DNA of 64,000 nucleotides. Source: Sweltsa coloradensis (lineage: Eukaryota > Arthropoda > Insecta > Plecoptera > Chloroperlidae). The notes beneath the pieces were generated by a model. The model searched no databases and was not told the DNA's origin. It saw nothing but the letters and a program-made list of their open reading frames with translations. Below are positions 33,029 through 44,769 of this stretch, piece by piece. A program made the position numbers and the translations under genes. Location: contig JAMZAV010000156.1 in assembly GCA_024449915.1 (NCBI GenBank), forward strand, positions 124,001 to 188,000, read 5' to 3'. Position 1 is the first letter of the stretch. The number at the start of each line of letters is the position of its first letter.

Positions 33029-33913
33029 ATTAGACTTAAACAGCAGAACAACCTCACACATTATTCTCTTTAGGCCTATAGGTATTGGCAAAGGCCACCA
33101 ACTGCGGCCACTAAATTAATGGTAAAATGTAAGTAGACCTAAGTGGTTTACACAGTCAAACGCATGTGCACATTGAAATACCGAGATGATGAGATCATGA
33201 CTACGTATTACAGGACGTCCAAAGCGGTTTATTCAAAACGCTTTGAAAGGAAATACGCACCGTATATCAAACAACCCAAACTGATTTCTAGTTTCAAAGT
33301 GGATCCAACATGGCTGCACTACAGGCCAGACATAACCTCTTCGTCATAGAATTAATAATTATCTTCTACTAGCTTTGACGTCGCAAGGTTGAAAATTCAA
33401 AGGAAGTGAGCGAAAACGGGAAGCCTATACTGCCAATGCTTGAAAAACAAACAACAGATCGCAGGAGGTGGCGAGATGGCGTGGGCGTGGCGTACGGAAC
33501 CGCTTTAAAGTGTATATCAGGTTCAAGCCTTCGGATCGAATACTCCAACTCGCTTCCCTAAAGTGAATTGGATCGGAATCGCTTTGGGTCAAATTCGATA
33601 TGTATATCAGACTCTGCAATCGTTTTGAACCAAAGTGCTTTCGTTTAATGCGAATTAAACCTGCTGTAATACGTAGTCCATGACTGCCTCCTGATGGCCT
33701 GGGACAACTTTTTATCACTTGGAGCAAGGCTTTATAGGCTGGCCAGCCTAGGCCTGATGTTATTACCCAGCTCTCTTGCATGCAAGTAGTTTTATATATC
33801 AAGAGGTTAATTTCTGGTCGGCCCTACCTATTGGTGGATGAGGTCGATTGCCAGATGGATTCTGAAACACTTTGGGAAGCCTTCTGCTGTCTTAATTGCC
33901 TAATGGATAGGCC
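33029..33913. other. Intergenic, no confirmed gene
   Basis: Open frames here show no recognisable domain. Unknown content. Confidence 0.4.
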
Positions 33914-33943
33914 TAGGCCTACCTATTTAAATAGGTAGGCCTA
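33914..33943. repeat. Perfect 30-bp palindrome built from TAGGCCTA
   Basis: TAGGCCTACCTATTT followed directly by its exact reverse complement. Flanked on both sides by more AGGCCTAGGCC-type sequence. Confidence 0.9.
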
Positions 33944-34507
33944 GTCTAGGCCTAGCCTACAGTTAATGCTTTTGATAGGCCTAATTTGGTTCATAGGCCT
34001 GCACAAAGCTTTGGGTTTGTGGTCCCGTAAGCCCAAAGTAATCTTACCTATTTTCAGTGTTTATGTTGTGATCTCTTATATAACTAGTGCCACATATTGT
34101 CGCATCATTGTCATCACCCGAAGTCCTCATGTCGGTTCATTAACAAACTAGTCGCAACTTCAATAAATCCATCCACTCATGTCAAATGCTACATTGTTCG
34201 TAGTTATTTGATAATGGGACACAAGGGCATATCAAATTTGAAAAAATATTAGCTGAGACAGTGTCAAAAGGCAACTTGTTGCATCTTGTCAAAAGTGACA
34301 GCAAAACAGCTGGGCACTGCACTTGGCATTTTACTTTCGGGAGGAACTGTGAGGAAGGCTGTGAGATGGTAAAAGCGCGGCGCATTTAAACATGATTTAA
34401 AACTAGCAAACTTGTCATCGTGGTTTTTCGCCAATAAAAAAAATTACCCTCAACTACATAACACGTATGATGATTTTTAAATCAATGCTTATAGAGTGGT
34501 TGACTAA
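33944..34507. other. Intergenic, no gene
   Basis: No gene or repeat family recognised. Confidence 0.45.
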
Positions 34508-34550
34508 TGGCTCACTCACTCGTCTAAAAACGACTTTGGCGTTTTCCTAG
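34508..34550 (+). mobile_element. Helitron-like 3' end (short)
   Basis: GGCTCACTCACTCGTCTAAA, AACGACTTTGGCGTTTTCCTAG and then T, the same end as at 27760-27799. The stem is AACG/CGTT. The extent upstream is unknown. Confidence 0.55.
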
Positions 34551-34665
34551 TAATAATCTTAACTCAATATTCCAACTATGTCGGGTTGAGTGGTGCTTTT
34601 TCACCATTTTATACAGTATGAAACTGTAAATAGATACTAAACTAGCATGAAATGAATGAATGAAC
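34551..34665 (-). mobile_element. RTE-type LINE 3' tail, same family as 10088-11318
   Basis: TTCCAACTATGTCGGGTTGA, GTGGTGCTTTTTCACCATTT and CATGAAACTGTA-like phrases match 10100-10160, including the simple TAATAATC tail on the left. The copy abuts the Helitron-like CTAG end without a gap. Confidence 0.75.
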
Positions 34666-34819
34666 TAAGCAATAGTAATTATTTAAATTAATTTTATGTA
34701 TACACAGTATTGATTACTGACATTATTCCTTATCTCTCCTATTAAGGCATATACATGTTTTAAATAAAAAGCAAATTGCTGCTTTTTTGCAATAGACCGT
34801 GTTAGATAGGCCGTTTGTT

Positions 34820-35400
34820 ATACTAATGATTTATAGACATAGTTATAATACAAGAACTAAAGATAATCTGCACGTCTTGCCGCGAAGACTGGAGCTTGCT
34901 CACAAAAGCGAAGATTTCATCGGAGTAAAGATTAATTATATTAATTCTCTGCCAAAGCACATTACAAACTCTGAAAAAACATGCACTTTTGGACTCAGAT
35001 TAAAACAATACTTGATTACTAGGGCTCTGTATAGTATCAATGAGTTTTTGATACCCTGCCAATGTAACTGTTATAGTGTACTTTTAACATTCTTATTGTT
35101 CTTTATTTTTTATTGTATTTTAATAAGTTCCAGTAGGCCTACACTTTTACTACTATCACTTAATTCTATTGGTTGCTTTTGGTTACTGTACTGGTCCATT
35201 AGTCATTTACCCTTGTACCTATAAGGTTTTTTCTTTTTTGTAGATCTTTTGCATCTTATTGTTTTTACTTGTATTGACTACTTTTGTACCTAAGCATACG
35301 TTTTGTATAGTATTTGTTATTCTGATTGTATTGTTGTAAGTGACGAGATATTGTACCTGATGTATCAATTAATAAACTGAACTGAACTGAACTTAGATTA
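34820..35400 (+). mobile_element. Jockey/CR1-type LINE 3' end
   Basis: The frame gives RHSYNTRTKDNLHVLPRRLE, then GVKINYINSLPKHI, then FGLRLKQYLITRALYSINEF and a tail. This is the standard RT C-terminal region of Jockey/CR1 LINEs. The 3' end is a short (AACTG)n microsatellite after AATAAACTGAACTGAACTG at about 35371-35389. The rest of the element is missing. Confidence 0.8.
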
Positions 35401-36586
35401 TGTTCCCAAGACTCAACTCTCACCTACCTGAGCTGTGTCAAAACTGCCTTCACACTAGATGCGTTCTGAATGTAGCACCATGTCTGGATGAACTAAATCA
35501 GTAGCTTATTATGCTGATGTCATAATCATAAAAATACCACGATTGAATGAACGGCGTGAATTAATCTACGAACAATGTCCTTTTGTGTTCTGAATATCAA
35601 GGTTAAATGTTGCTACTTCTGATAAGAAAGGATTTGTTACAGTCATGAAAAGAGATTAGGCTTGTTTGGCAGTAAAGATAGTGGTGCACCATGGATGCAC
35701 CAAACACCTTTAGTACTAGGTTCCTTACGAGTGAAAAGAGAATATTTGATGCACTGCTGTAATTTATAACTGCAATAATCATATAATCATATTATCAGCT
35801 GATGTATCAAGCTTGTGAGACAACAACATGGTAAATTAGTAAAATTCAGACCAATTTCGCACTTAATAATAGGCATATCTATCGAAAATATTAGGGAAAT
35901 TTATGAAACAAAGAATAGTCTTTCTGGATAAATTGCATCCTATCGGCAAATTGGTTTTTAATTTAGTCACTCAATTATTTGTGTGGACGAGGGAAAGTGA
36001 TGTTCAAAAGCGCCGCGAAGGAACCCGAAGGAATTACATCCACCGCCGTTTGGATGTTTCATACATCATACGGCGGTGATTCGAGGAGTGTTGCAAACTG
36101 CGCGGCGTGTATACTGTGCAAGCTTCGCCCACTTCTGTCAACATCAACAGCTGACAAGTGGGCGGAGTGGCAAGTTTTGTTTAAAAAATGGTTTTTGGGA
36201 CACTGTTAGGATCTCTCTTTTTACGGTAGGCTTGTTCTTGAGGCTAGTCTAGTCCCAGAGTCTAGGCCGTAGACTGGTTGATCTAGGCTGCCTGGCATTG
36301 TAGGATGCATTAATAAGCCTACCTTTCGATTATCGATTGACCATGTGTCTTCAGACATGCAAAGAGGACGGCCTTGGTAGGCTTACAGGCCTACTAGGCG
36401 AGATAGTGGCCTTATATTGTAGGCCTAGGTCTTGCGTTGCCAGTAGCGAACACGCCAGCAGTGGAAGAGTACGCCTGGTGGCGTGCTAAGGTTTTCACTT
36501 TCCATTCTGTTCAGTCAACAGTGAAACAGGCTCGGCCTGTACGTTACTAACTTTCCTGACAGCCTAGGCCTACTTACAATATCCTA
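35401..36586. other. Upstream region of transporter gene 2
   Basis: No gene. At about 36038-36079 a CCACCGCCGT/ACGGCGGTG inverted pair lies in a GC-richer stretch that could be promoter sequence; this is a guess. TAGGCCTA octamers cluster at 36360-36430 and 36560-36580. Confidence 0.4.
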
Positions 36587-37894
36587 ATGGCTACACAGCC
36601 TACCAATGGTCCTTCAGATGTTGCTGATGAAGATAGTGATCGCTTTCTAAGCAGGTGGCGCAAGCCCAGGCTTTTTCCTGGGCGCGACCCATCGGAACGC
36701 AAGAAAACACTCGTCAAACGTAACCTATTTGTGGACTTGCTTACAATCTGTTTTGGTACTGGTACTTGGATAGCTATCAACGGTTTGTTTGTCCAGCTTC
36801 CCCTGTTGGTCCAGACCCAACCAGAGGGATGGAATCTACCCTCGTATATTTCGCTTGTTGTCCAGGCGGCGAATATCGGTCCCGTACTCTACACTGTGTC
36901 TCACCGATTGTGGCCAGGAAAGTTACAAGATAGTACAATTATATACAGTCTTCTCGTAGTCGGATCAGTTTCTGTATTTTTGCTTGCATTGTTTTATAAG
37001 TTAACTGTTGTTGTGTTTGACGTAGAACGAAGTATTCCGCTGTTAACTCTGGTGTTTTTCATTGCTCTAGTGGGGTGCACCAGTTCTGTTTTATTTATGC
37101 CATACATGGGCAATTTTCCTGAAATCTATCTAATTTCTTATTTTGTTGGTGAAGGTCTTAGTGGGTTTATTCCTAGTGTGGTATCCCTAGCTCAGGGGGC
37201 GGGTGGCAATCCTACATGCTCCAACACAACACAACCAGATGGCACAGTATTAATGGTACCGTATATTCCTCTTCCGAATTTTTCGACGCAAGTTTTCTTT
37301 TTCTTTTTGTTTGCTACAATGTTATGCAGTACGATAGCGTTTTCATTTTTGAATTATTTCAGAAGTTCATCCGTAGGTCTAATGCAGCAGGTAAACAGTT
37401 GCCCTGCCGGAAACACCACAGATTCTTACAAAGCAGAAAACAAAGATGGCTCCGTTGAACTTAAAGATGACTCAAAGGAAACAAGTTCACTCTTCAGTGA
37501 GACCGGTAGTGATTCCATTTCTAGAGAAAACTCTTTTGCAATTAGGCCTAGGCCTACCACGTTTGATAATCTTCCTTCTTTATCCAAATTAATGAATTCT
37601 AGTCTATTATTTGTAGTTGCATGGGTCTGTCTTTTAGGAAATGGCCTTTTCCCTAGCATTCAGTCGTACTCCTGTTTGCCGTACGGAAACATGGTTTACC
37701 ACCTCTCCGCAACTCTGGGCAGTATGGCTAATCCTGCCGCGTGTTTCCTTGCGTTCTTCCTACCTGTCTCCTCCACGTTCAACATTTTCAAACTTGCGTT
37801 ACTCAGTGCGCTAGTGTCGTGCTATATCACGTTGACTGCCTTCACAAGCCCATCACCACCATTACTGCACACAACTGGCGGTGAAATACTTATT
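36587..37894 (+). CDS. Riboflavin transporter (SLC52A2/A3-like), first coding exon, gene 2
   Basis: It encodes an SLC52 riboflavin uptake transporter of the plasma membrane (about 501 aa when spliced). The start ATG (MATQPTNGPSD) gives a cytosolic N-terminus of about 50 residues, longer than in gene 1, with a basic stretch RKKTLVKRN. Then come TWIAINGLFVQLPLLVQTQP, PYMGNFPEIYLISYFVGEGL, GAGGNPTC, a polar Ser-rich loop with no match to gene 1, and LGNGLFPSIQSYSCLPYGN and YHLSATLGSMANPAACF. The exon ends GGEILI in phase 0 before GTAAGT at 37895. The intron position equals that of gene 1. The two genes are transcribed away from each other, about 4.8 kb apart. AT-rich codon use in the membrane segments contrasts with gene 1. 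Confidence 0.95.
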
Positions 37895-39370
37895 GTAAGT
37901 ATGACTTAATTTATTTATTTATTTAACGTAGGCCCCTACCTATCCTATTCAGTTAAAAAACTGAATTTACAAAGGAGGACAACTAAATAAATCTAATTAC
38001 ATAGATGCAGACATAACAATGAACTACAGTTAAGTTAGGAGTAAATATCTATTTGAAATAGTGCCCTGAAACTCACGTATACCGCTGGTTAGAGCAGATG
38101 GAGGGTTCGAAAGCTAGTGTAACATCTTTGTTCTCCTCGACGTCTGCTCGGCAGTCCGGGTTAGTGGAGGAACCTTTATGACTGTCAAGGTTACACTGTC
38201 CTTTCGGATGGGATGTTAAGCCGTTGGTCCCCTTGGTTCTTTTCGAAAGGAGTAGGCTACGTGCCGGTACCGAGTTTCCGCTCCTCCCTTCTGTTCATAC
38301 TCCATATCCTCATCTATGAGACGTTAAGCAATATCCAATCAATCAATCTATTTGAAATAGTAATATTACAACAACGCAATTTAAGTAAGGCTTAACGTTG
38401 TGCTAGGTCTACAGCACTAGCAGCAATTCTGTATTGGTCGGTGTGCTGCATTGAAGCTTAATATTGTGATCTGTGTGCCGGAGGTAGGCCTAGACACGAG
38501 TTAGCAGTAGTTTTGCAATTCATTACAATAATGAAAAACTTTTCTAACAAAAATATTAAATTTAAGGGAAAAAATGTGTTACCGGTACCTAATCAAGATT
38601 TTGATTTTGTTAAAAAGTACAAAATTTACCATCCCATTAGTGATTTTTTCTCGATGATTAACGCAACATGTTGATTATCTAGGCCCAACAGCTGTTGGGC
38701 TGTCCATAGGGTATGCTTTATTGACAACATTGCAAAGATTCAGGTAGGTCTATAGGCCAATACGTCGAATATTTCCCAGCCGAACGAATAGCTATTTCAG
38801 TTTGCCATGCCCAAATGTGTCCTATTCCCTCTTAATTTAAAATAGGCCTACGGTAATTTTAAAATACTGGACTAGGCATCACTGATGATAGCCTAATTGA
38901 ATATATTTCATGCAAACAAGGATGTTATATTGAACCGCCAAAATATTTCTAGATCACTTTTTTATTTTTTATTATATCATGAGACCTATACCCCTATACA
39001 ACATATTATCATATTGATGGTATTATAGACAAAAATTGATAAAGTGCCTCCCGTCATAACAGAACCAAGGTTCAACAACATATAATGTCATAGGCCTAGT
39101 AGGTAGGCCTACACAACATAGATTATACGGTAGCCTACCTAATTTATAAAACACCGGAACTTGATAACCGTAGATAGATAAAATAAACTTCTTTCACACT
39201 GAACAATACACCGTTAAAACAATTGCACAAGTGCGTGCAATTGTCCAGTGTGTAAGAACTTTATTTTATAGATTAGGTATTATGTTTTTGAGATGGGTAA
39301 GATAATGTGATTTCAATACTTTACTTGCAATGGAATGCTTCTTCTACAACGTACGCTCTCGTCTGTACAG
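37895..39370 (+). other. Intron of transporter gene 2
   Basis: A GTAAGT donor and a CGTCTGTACAG acceptor. It holds an ATTTATTTATTTAACG repeat (37903-37990, shared with 57935-58010) and a SINE-D copy. The rest is AT-rich with TAGGCCTA octamers. Confidence 0.8.
38063..38346 (+). mobile_element. 5S-derived SINE-D, 5'-truncated, perfect 15-bp target duplication
   Basis: Bounded by exact copies of TCTATTTGAAATAGT at 38048-38062 and 38347-38361. It starts GCCCTGAAACTCACG, contains CCGCTGGTTAGAGCAGATGG, TTTCGGATGGGATGTTAAGC and CGTTGGTCCCCTTGG, and ends in ATCCAATCAATCAA. It corresponds to the downstream 280 bases of the copy at 14226-14643; the 5S-like head is absent. Confidence 0.9.
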
Positions 39371-39568
39371 GTCCTGTGCTGGGTGCTAAACACGGGCCTC
39401 GTCTCGTACGTGAAGATGTCGATAGCCTCGATCTACCGTCGACAGGGCGGCCGGGCGCTGTTCTGGTGCGGAGCCGTCCAACAGCTGGGGTCGGCCCTGG
39501 GAGCACTAGGAGCCTTCTTCCTCATCAACTTCACAAACACATTCACGTCGTACCATCACTGTGAATAA
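39371..39568 (+). CDS. Riboflavin transporter (SLC52), last exon, gene 2
   Basis: The exon opens in phase 0 with VLCWVLNTGLVSYVKMSIAS, then IYRRQGGRALFWCGAVQQLG and two hydrophobic helices, ending TAA at 39566-39568. It is 66 codons with the stop, as in gene 1. Nearly all differences from gene 1 in this exon are conservative. The exon is distinctly GC-rich compared with its intron. Confidence 0.95.
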   Translation, partial: VLCWVLNTGLVSYVKMSIASIYRRQGGRALFWCGAVQQLGSALGALGAFFLINFTNTFTSYHHCE

Positions 39569-40380
39569 CTCGTGCCTCGTGAACATATCGAGCTACTCTC
39601 CGTGCCTAATGAATAATGAAGAAAGCTGCCTCTAAAAGACTTAGGTATCTTTTATGAAGGTTTAATGAGCTCGGACCAACATTTTTTTACAATTTTAAAT
39701 GTCCATTACAAAATTTGCTTGATTGGCAAATCCAGTAATTTCACATAGGCCCTTCTGACTAGATCACTTTTCGACCTCCAGTTTTCACCTAAAAAATTTG
39801 AGTTTTTGGGACCATGTTAACAAGGGATGAGCGCACATTGCTATCAGAGCACATTTTAACATTTAAAATATTTTTTTCCCTTTGCAAGATTGGAAATAAC
39901 TACAAATGACCTGTTTGGTGGCATATTTACGGTCTGTTACTAAAAACAGTAATAGCAATTCACACATTCTTACTTGAAATTTTGGTGCAATCCACAACCC
40001 GATGGAACAAACGATGGAGCTTCCAAATGATCCAGATTTCCAGACTAAACCACTGCATTCTGCGTCAAAGCCTGGTTTGCCCGAGCTCAGCCAAAATGAT
40101 TATCTGTCACCAAACGTACCAAACTAAACAAACTAAAAGCCACTAAGAAGATATTGCATACCCCCTCACTTTTCTCAGTGCATACTTTTTTAGGATAATT
40201 TTAAAGGCTAACAGTAGAGTTGATGGCAATTATGCAACTTATTTTCTTTTCATAATCATCTTTTGTAGGCTAGTATTTGTATATAGGCCCCTAACTTCAT
40301 TTGATTTTTTGCAAAATATTTTCTGCCCTTTCCATTAAGGTTGCCTTTCAGACACAGAATACTGAGAATAGCAATTACAA
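39569..40380. other. 3' flank of transporter gene 2
   Basis: No gene. A dispersed repeat at about 39970-40115 is the reverse of 11962-12095. Confidence 0.5.
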
Positions 40381-41337
40381 TATAGGTGGAACCAGATAAG
40401 CTGGCGGTCGTCAAGGTCAAGCCAGAGAATGTATGCCAACATCAACAATTTGTACACAATCACTGGGTAATAAGTGATTTGTCAATCAATTGTTATATTT
40501 GATAGTATAAACTTATATTTCAAGAATTAAACAAGATTTATGTAATGATTAATTCTTGACAAAGTACCTATAAGCAAAATATTGATTGAATAAATGAGTT
40601 TACTAAAAATTTTTTCTGCCAACACACTGATTTTGATGGCTATGCTAGATTTTTTGACGTACGAAAGTTGTCTCGTTCACCTTCAAAATATTAAATAAAT
40701 AAATAAATAAAATAAATTTTATTTAGAGTCTGCCCACTCAGTTATATAACTGATTTTCAGTGGGGGACTTAAATCAAAGCGACCAAGCCAACCCTGCAGG
40801 CCCCGACGCAATCGACGAAGTGAGCGATAACCAACCAAAGATCGATATTTTTAATATTAGTGAAAATAGCAATCAGTGGTATGGACAGTGCGAACACCTG
40901 CGAATCAACGCCGAAGTCAACAACTCTGAAATTTATTATGTGCTTCGTTGCTAGGACGGCTCCAAAGTCACCGTTTACATACAAATCCTAAGACAAGAAC
41001 TGATGGACTTAAGTCCAAATCAGATTAAAAAACTTCTGACTTTAGCGGAATCGAACCCTGGACCTTCTGCATTGGAAGCAGATTACGCTAACCAAAGACC
41101 AACGAGCCACACACTTTTATTACATATTGTATCATGGCTAGCAATTCAAAAATTTGTAAACCGGGTGTGCCTTTTCAGAGGCAATTTCAAGAAGCGGTTG
41201 TTCTGCTTTATGAGCATGAGCAGCGCCCGGGACGCTAGCATATTTGTTTCTTTACCGTTGGCCACTTGCGAGGGCATCAGCTGTGCGACAGTGCTGCGAT
41301 CCCTCGGCGACCGCCACCTTAACTGGTTCCACCTATA
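40381..41337. mobile_element. MITE with TATAGGTGGAACCAG ends, carrying a SINE-C
   Basis: The left end TATAGGTGGAACCAGATAAG and the right end, reversed, TATAGGTGGAACCAGTTAAG are inverted repeats. They are related to the element at 17032-17567 with the two end types swapped, so this copy lies in the opposite orientation. It holds a SINE-C (40715-41105) and, next to it, a 34-codon open frame at 41135-41239, MASNSKICKPGVPFQRQFQE..., possibly the start of a lost element-encoded protein. Confidence 0.75.
40715..41105 (-). mobile_element. tRNA-derived SINE-C, uninterrupted copy
   Basis: The left tail is an (AATA)n run. It has a TCAGTTATATAACTGA palindrome, then CCAACCCTGCAGGCCCCGAC, TAAGTCCAAATCAGAT and the tRNA-like head at the right (reversed B box CGAATCGAACCCTGGA near 41052; reversed A box GCTAACCAAAGACC). 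It serves as the empty-site reference for the SINE-D insertion at 14226. Confidence 0.75.
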
Positions 41338-43272
41338 GTAGTCCCACTTAATATGAAAAATAATATTTTTAAATTAACGATTACAAATAACCTGTAACTC
41401 AAATTGATATAAATAATGAAATAGTTGTATGAAGTGCGAAGTATGAATTATGAATAGAGATACGTGTATAGCCTATAGCATTTTCAAGAGTCATTTTATA
41501 GCATTTTGTAGCATCTATTTATTTGCCACCTTCAAAACCTTGTGTATGGAATTTTTTTCATATTTTTAATTTGAAATTAGGTCATCAAGGTTGAATTAAT
41601 ATTAACTGAATAAAAATGTGTAAAGACAAATTATAGCCTAGATAGGCCTACTATGGAATAAAATAGAGCCGGAAAACCTTAGTTTTAAGTAAAGAAAAGC
41701 ACTTTGTAGTATCTATTCACAAATGCTATTTTCACGTATCTCTAATTATGATAGATTATGTAGTTTATTTGTTTATTTGTGTATTTGTTTATATGTTATC
41801 TTTCGCAGCACGCCTAGGTAGACTCTACTCCATTTAAGGTAAGCTGTTGGCACCCTATCTCTTTGTCATTCACAAGTCAATAATTAAAATGAACGTACAA
41901 ATATTACGTTGAACTTTCTAGGAAAACACTAAGGACTTACCATAAAAGGCGGCATAACCTTCAGAAACAGCAAATGTGAAGTAGATTTGGCCCTGCCATA
42001 GTTAATTAAATTGGTTTCAGCCTTCAGCCGGTGAATACGTAGCAAGAGATATCTGTATATACTATGTATATTGAAGTATCTCCCCCAGTTATTTATTGAA
42101 TAGTTTAGTTTTATACATTGTGACGTGACCTGTCAGTTCTGTGAGCTGCCCCGGCTTTCAACAGCTGACATGATCCAGGGTCCAACTACCAGTTTTTATT
42201 AGTGCGTATGTAGTTTTGTAATTTCAGAAGTAAAATATCCTAGTAGTAAATTATAAAACAATTTATCCTTTCCCAGGCCTGGTAAGGAACATGTACCAAG
42301 CTTTCGAGCCATTATTGCAACAAGGCTTGGCAGTGATGCATGTTAATGTGGTGCACTACAAATCAACTGGGTACCATAAGTGATTTGATAATAAAAATGA
42401 AATGTATTTATATTTAAAATATTTATTTTTAGATAGGCCCTTCACAAGACTTTTGTCTTGTGCCTAGGTCCATTTTTTTATAGGTAGGCCTAATACATTA
42501 TTAATAATTATTATTCTTGATAAAGGCCCTACTAATTAAATAAAAAATTATAAAAAAAATAAATGAATAAAGCTGCGTACCAAATTTTCCGTACCCTATA
42601 AAATGATAAATTGTGTTGCTTTGCATGTAGGTGCTTGCATTATAATATGTTAGTTTTTCTTGGCTGTTATTGATTGAAAATTGGCCAAATAAAAAATAAT
42701 TATGTTTTTTTTTAGACTAGGCTATATATACTGATTTTGTTCTGAAGAATCATTAACATTTTACAATAGTATTTCAATTAAATACAAATCCATGTCTTAT
42801 ATATTTTAAAATAAAAGTAACAATCAATCTGGAACCTTGGTTGTGCAAAGTTGTGTTAGAGACTCGTTTGCCCGTCCTGATCTAATTTGAGTGTCCCGGG
42901 TCTTGCTTGTGATTTGTGGCACAGTTACGAACTAAAAGTAAATTATAATCACTGTTGAAGCTACTCTTGAAAAGAAGCATGCTACAGCTACAGCAGATAG
43001 TGATGGATCTATGTAAGAAACTGATAGCTCGCTACTTGTAAGTTACCGGTACTTAATAAAAGTAGTGACGCTATATTACAGCTACTTTAATTTGGACCAT
43101 TATGAACTCTATCGTAAATTGAGTTTTATGTTTTTTTTACAGCCAGCATAGCTAACATATCAATTAGGCCTAAACTTGTTACTTGGAGATTAAAATGGCA
43201 TTCTTTTAAATTTATGTTCAATTGATTTCAAGTAGTATTGGCTGGTAAACTAACAATTTAAATTTATTATTG
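41338..43272. other. Intergenic, no gene
   Basis: AT-rich. No exon, RNA gene or recognised element. Confidence 0.45.
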
Positions 43273-43785
43273 CAGTGGCGGCGCCAGACAAAAATCATTG
43301 GGGGGGCAGAGATGGGCAAGTAATAAAGGGGGGGGGCAATCAGTGGTGGGTAGCTGGGGTCTGGGCGAAGCCCCAGCCGCCGGAGGCTCTTTCGCCGAAG
43401 GCGAAAAAAATTTCACCATAACTACAGTTATTTCGTCATGTTTTAACTGAAAATGGCAACTGTGGGGATATACCGTTTTTTTTATGAAGGATAAACACTT
43501 GGTAAAATAACACAAATATGTACAGTTTGTTGTATTAATTTGTGATTTGATGATTTAATTTTAGTAATGTTTACAGTGCCAAAACAAAACAAAACAAAAA
43601 CTCGTTCTGGAACAGTCGCTTCTTTTATAATTATAAGCATTACTGGAATTACGGTAGGAACAATTTATTATAAATGCAATGTTACAATTATTTAGAAAGT
43701 GTACTACGACTGGGGGGGCAAGCGGGGGCAGGCCATATTTTGGGGGGCAATTGCCCCCCCATGCACCCCCGTAGCGCCGCCACTG
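43273..43785. mobile_element. Non-autonomous hAT element (MITE)
   Basis: The ends are CAGTGGCGGCGCCAG and, reversed, CAGTGGCGGCGCTACGGGGG, the CAGTGGCG start typical of hAT elements. Flanking 8-mers TATTATTG and TATATGTG agree at 5 of 8 positions, a possible eroded 8-bp target duplication. Near the left end, GGGCGAAGCCCCAGCCGCCG followed by TTCGCCGAAGGCGAA is shared with the hAT element at 60963. A shorter relative lies at 49265-49741. Confidence 0.8.
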
Positions 43786-44769
43786 TATATGTGATAACAA
43801 GTAGCGTGCTAACAGCTTTGCTACTTAGCATCTCTGGTAGTATTGTTACATAATTTAAGTATAAAATTACTAAAATGAATTACGGAATCGATTGTTAAAT
43901 TCAAGTAATTCAAGTCTAATTGATAAGGACTAGAGTTGATCACCAATTTTTACTTTTTTTACCCTTTATTTGGCATGATTAGTATATTATGCAATATGTT
44001 GTTTACTGCAAAATCTTGAAACAAAAATCTCGCTTTTACAATATTTTTAATTTCACAAGTGACAAAAAGTTATGGCCGGGGTCTATTGCAGAATAATCAA
44101 AATAATATGGTAGACCCAATAATATGTAACCACCTTTTAACCACCTGCTGAAGTTTAAAACCAAACTATTTATGTAGGTATGTACTTGGACCATATTTGA
44201 TTTATTTGCCATTTTATCAGAACATGTTAATAAATGTGACCTTTTTGAGTAAATTATTAAACTATGCAAGTGTCATGACTTTGTTTATTACAGTTATAAA
44301 TATTGTTGAAATCAATACCTGTTGAAATCTGTTATAAGATGTATATTTTTTAATTGTTTGTCATTGTTTGTCCTATGTGACATTTTGTTTGAGACTTCCT
44401 AACCAGGACAAGTTATTGCTAATAAATGTTGAAACTTGATGTTAACTTTCGAGTGTGATCATTGCTGGCGTTCCTTGTATGACTTCTTGGCAACCTGCCA
44501 TCCCTTGCACCATGTATAATAATGTGAATGCTTCACCAAATTTGTGGCCTCTATCCCTCCCCCCCCCCCCCCCCCCCAACACTCGTTATCAGTACTGTGC
44601 CCCTTGAATACATCCTTGTAAAGCTTGTCAAATCTGTATTTGCAACTATTATTTTAAATGTATTTGTTTGTGCAATTTTTTTTTCAAAGCTCGAAGCGGG
44701 AGTCGAACCAACGAATTTCGCAATGTTTTAATCAACCCAGATCAAACTCGTCTACTTGCGACTTCTGAC
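43786..44769. other. Intergenic, no gene
   Basis: AT-rich. A C-run of about 19 bases at 44558-44577. No gene. Confidence 0.45.
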
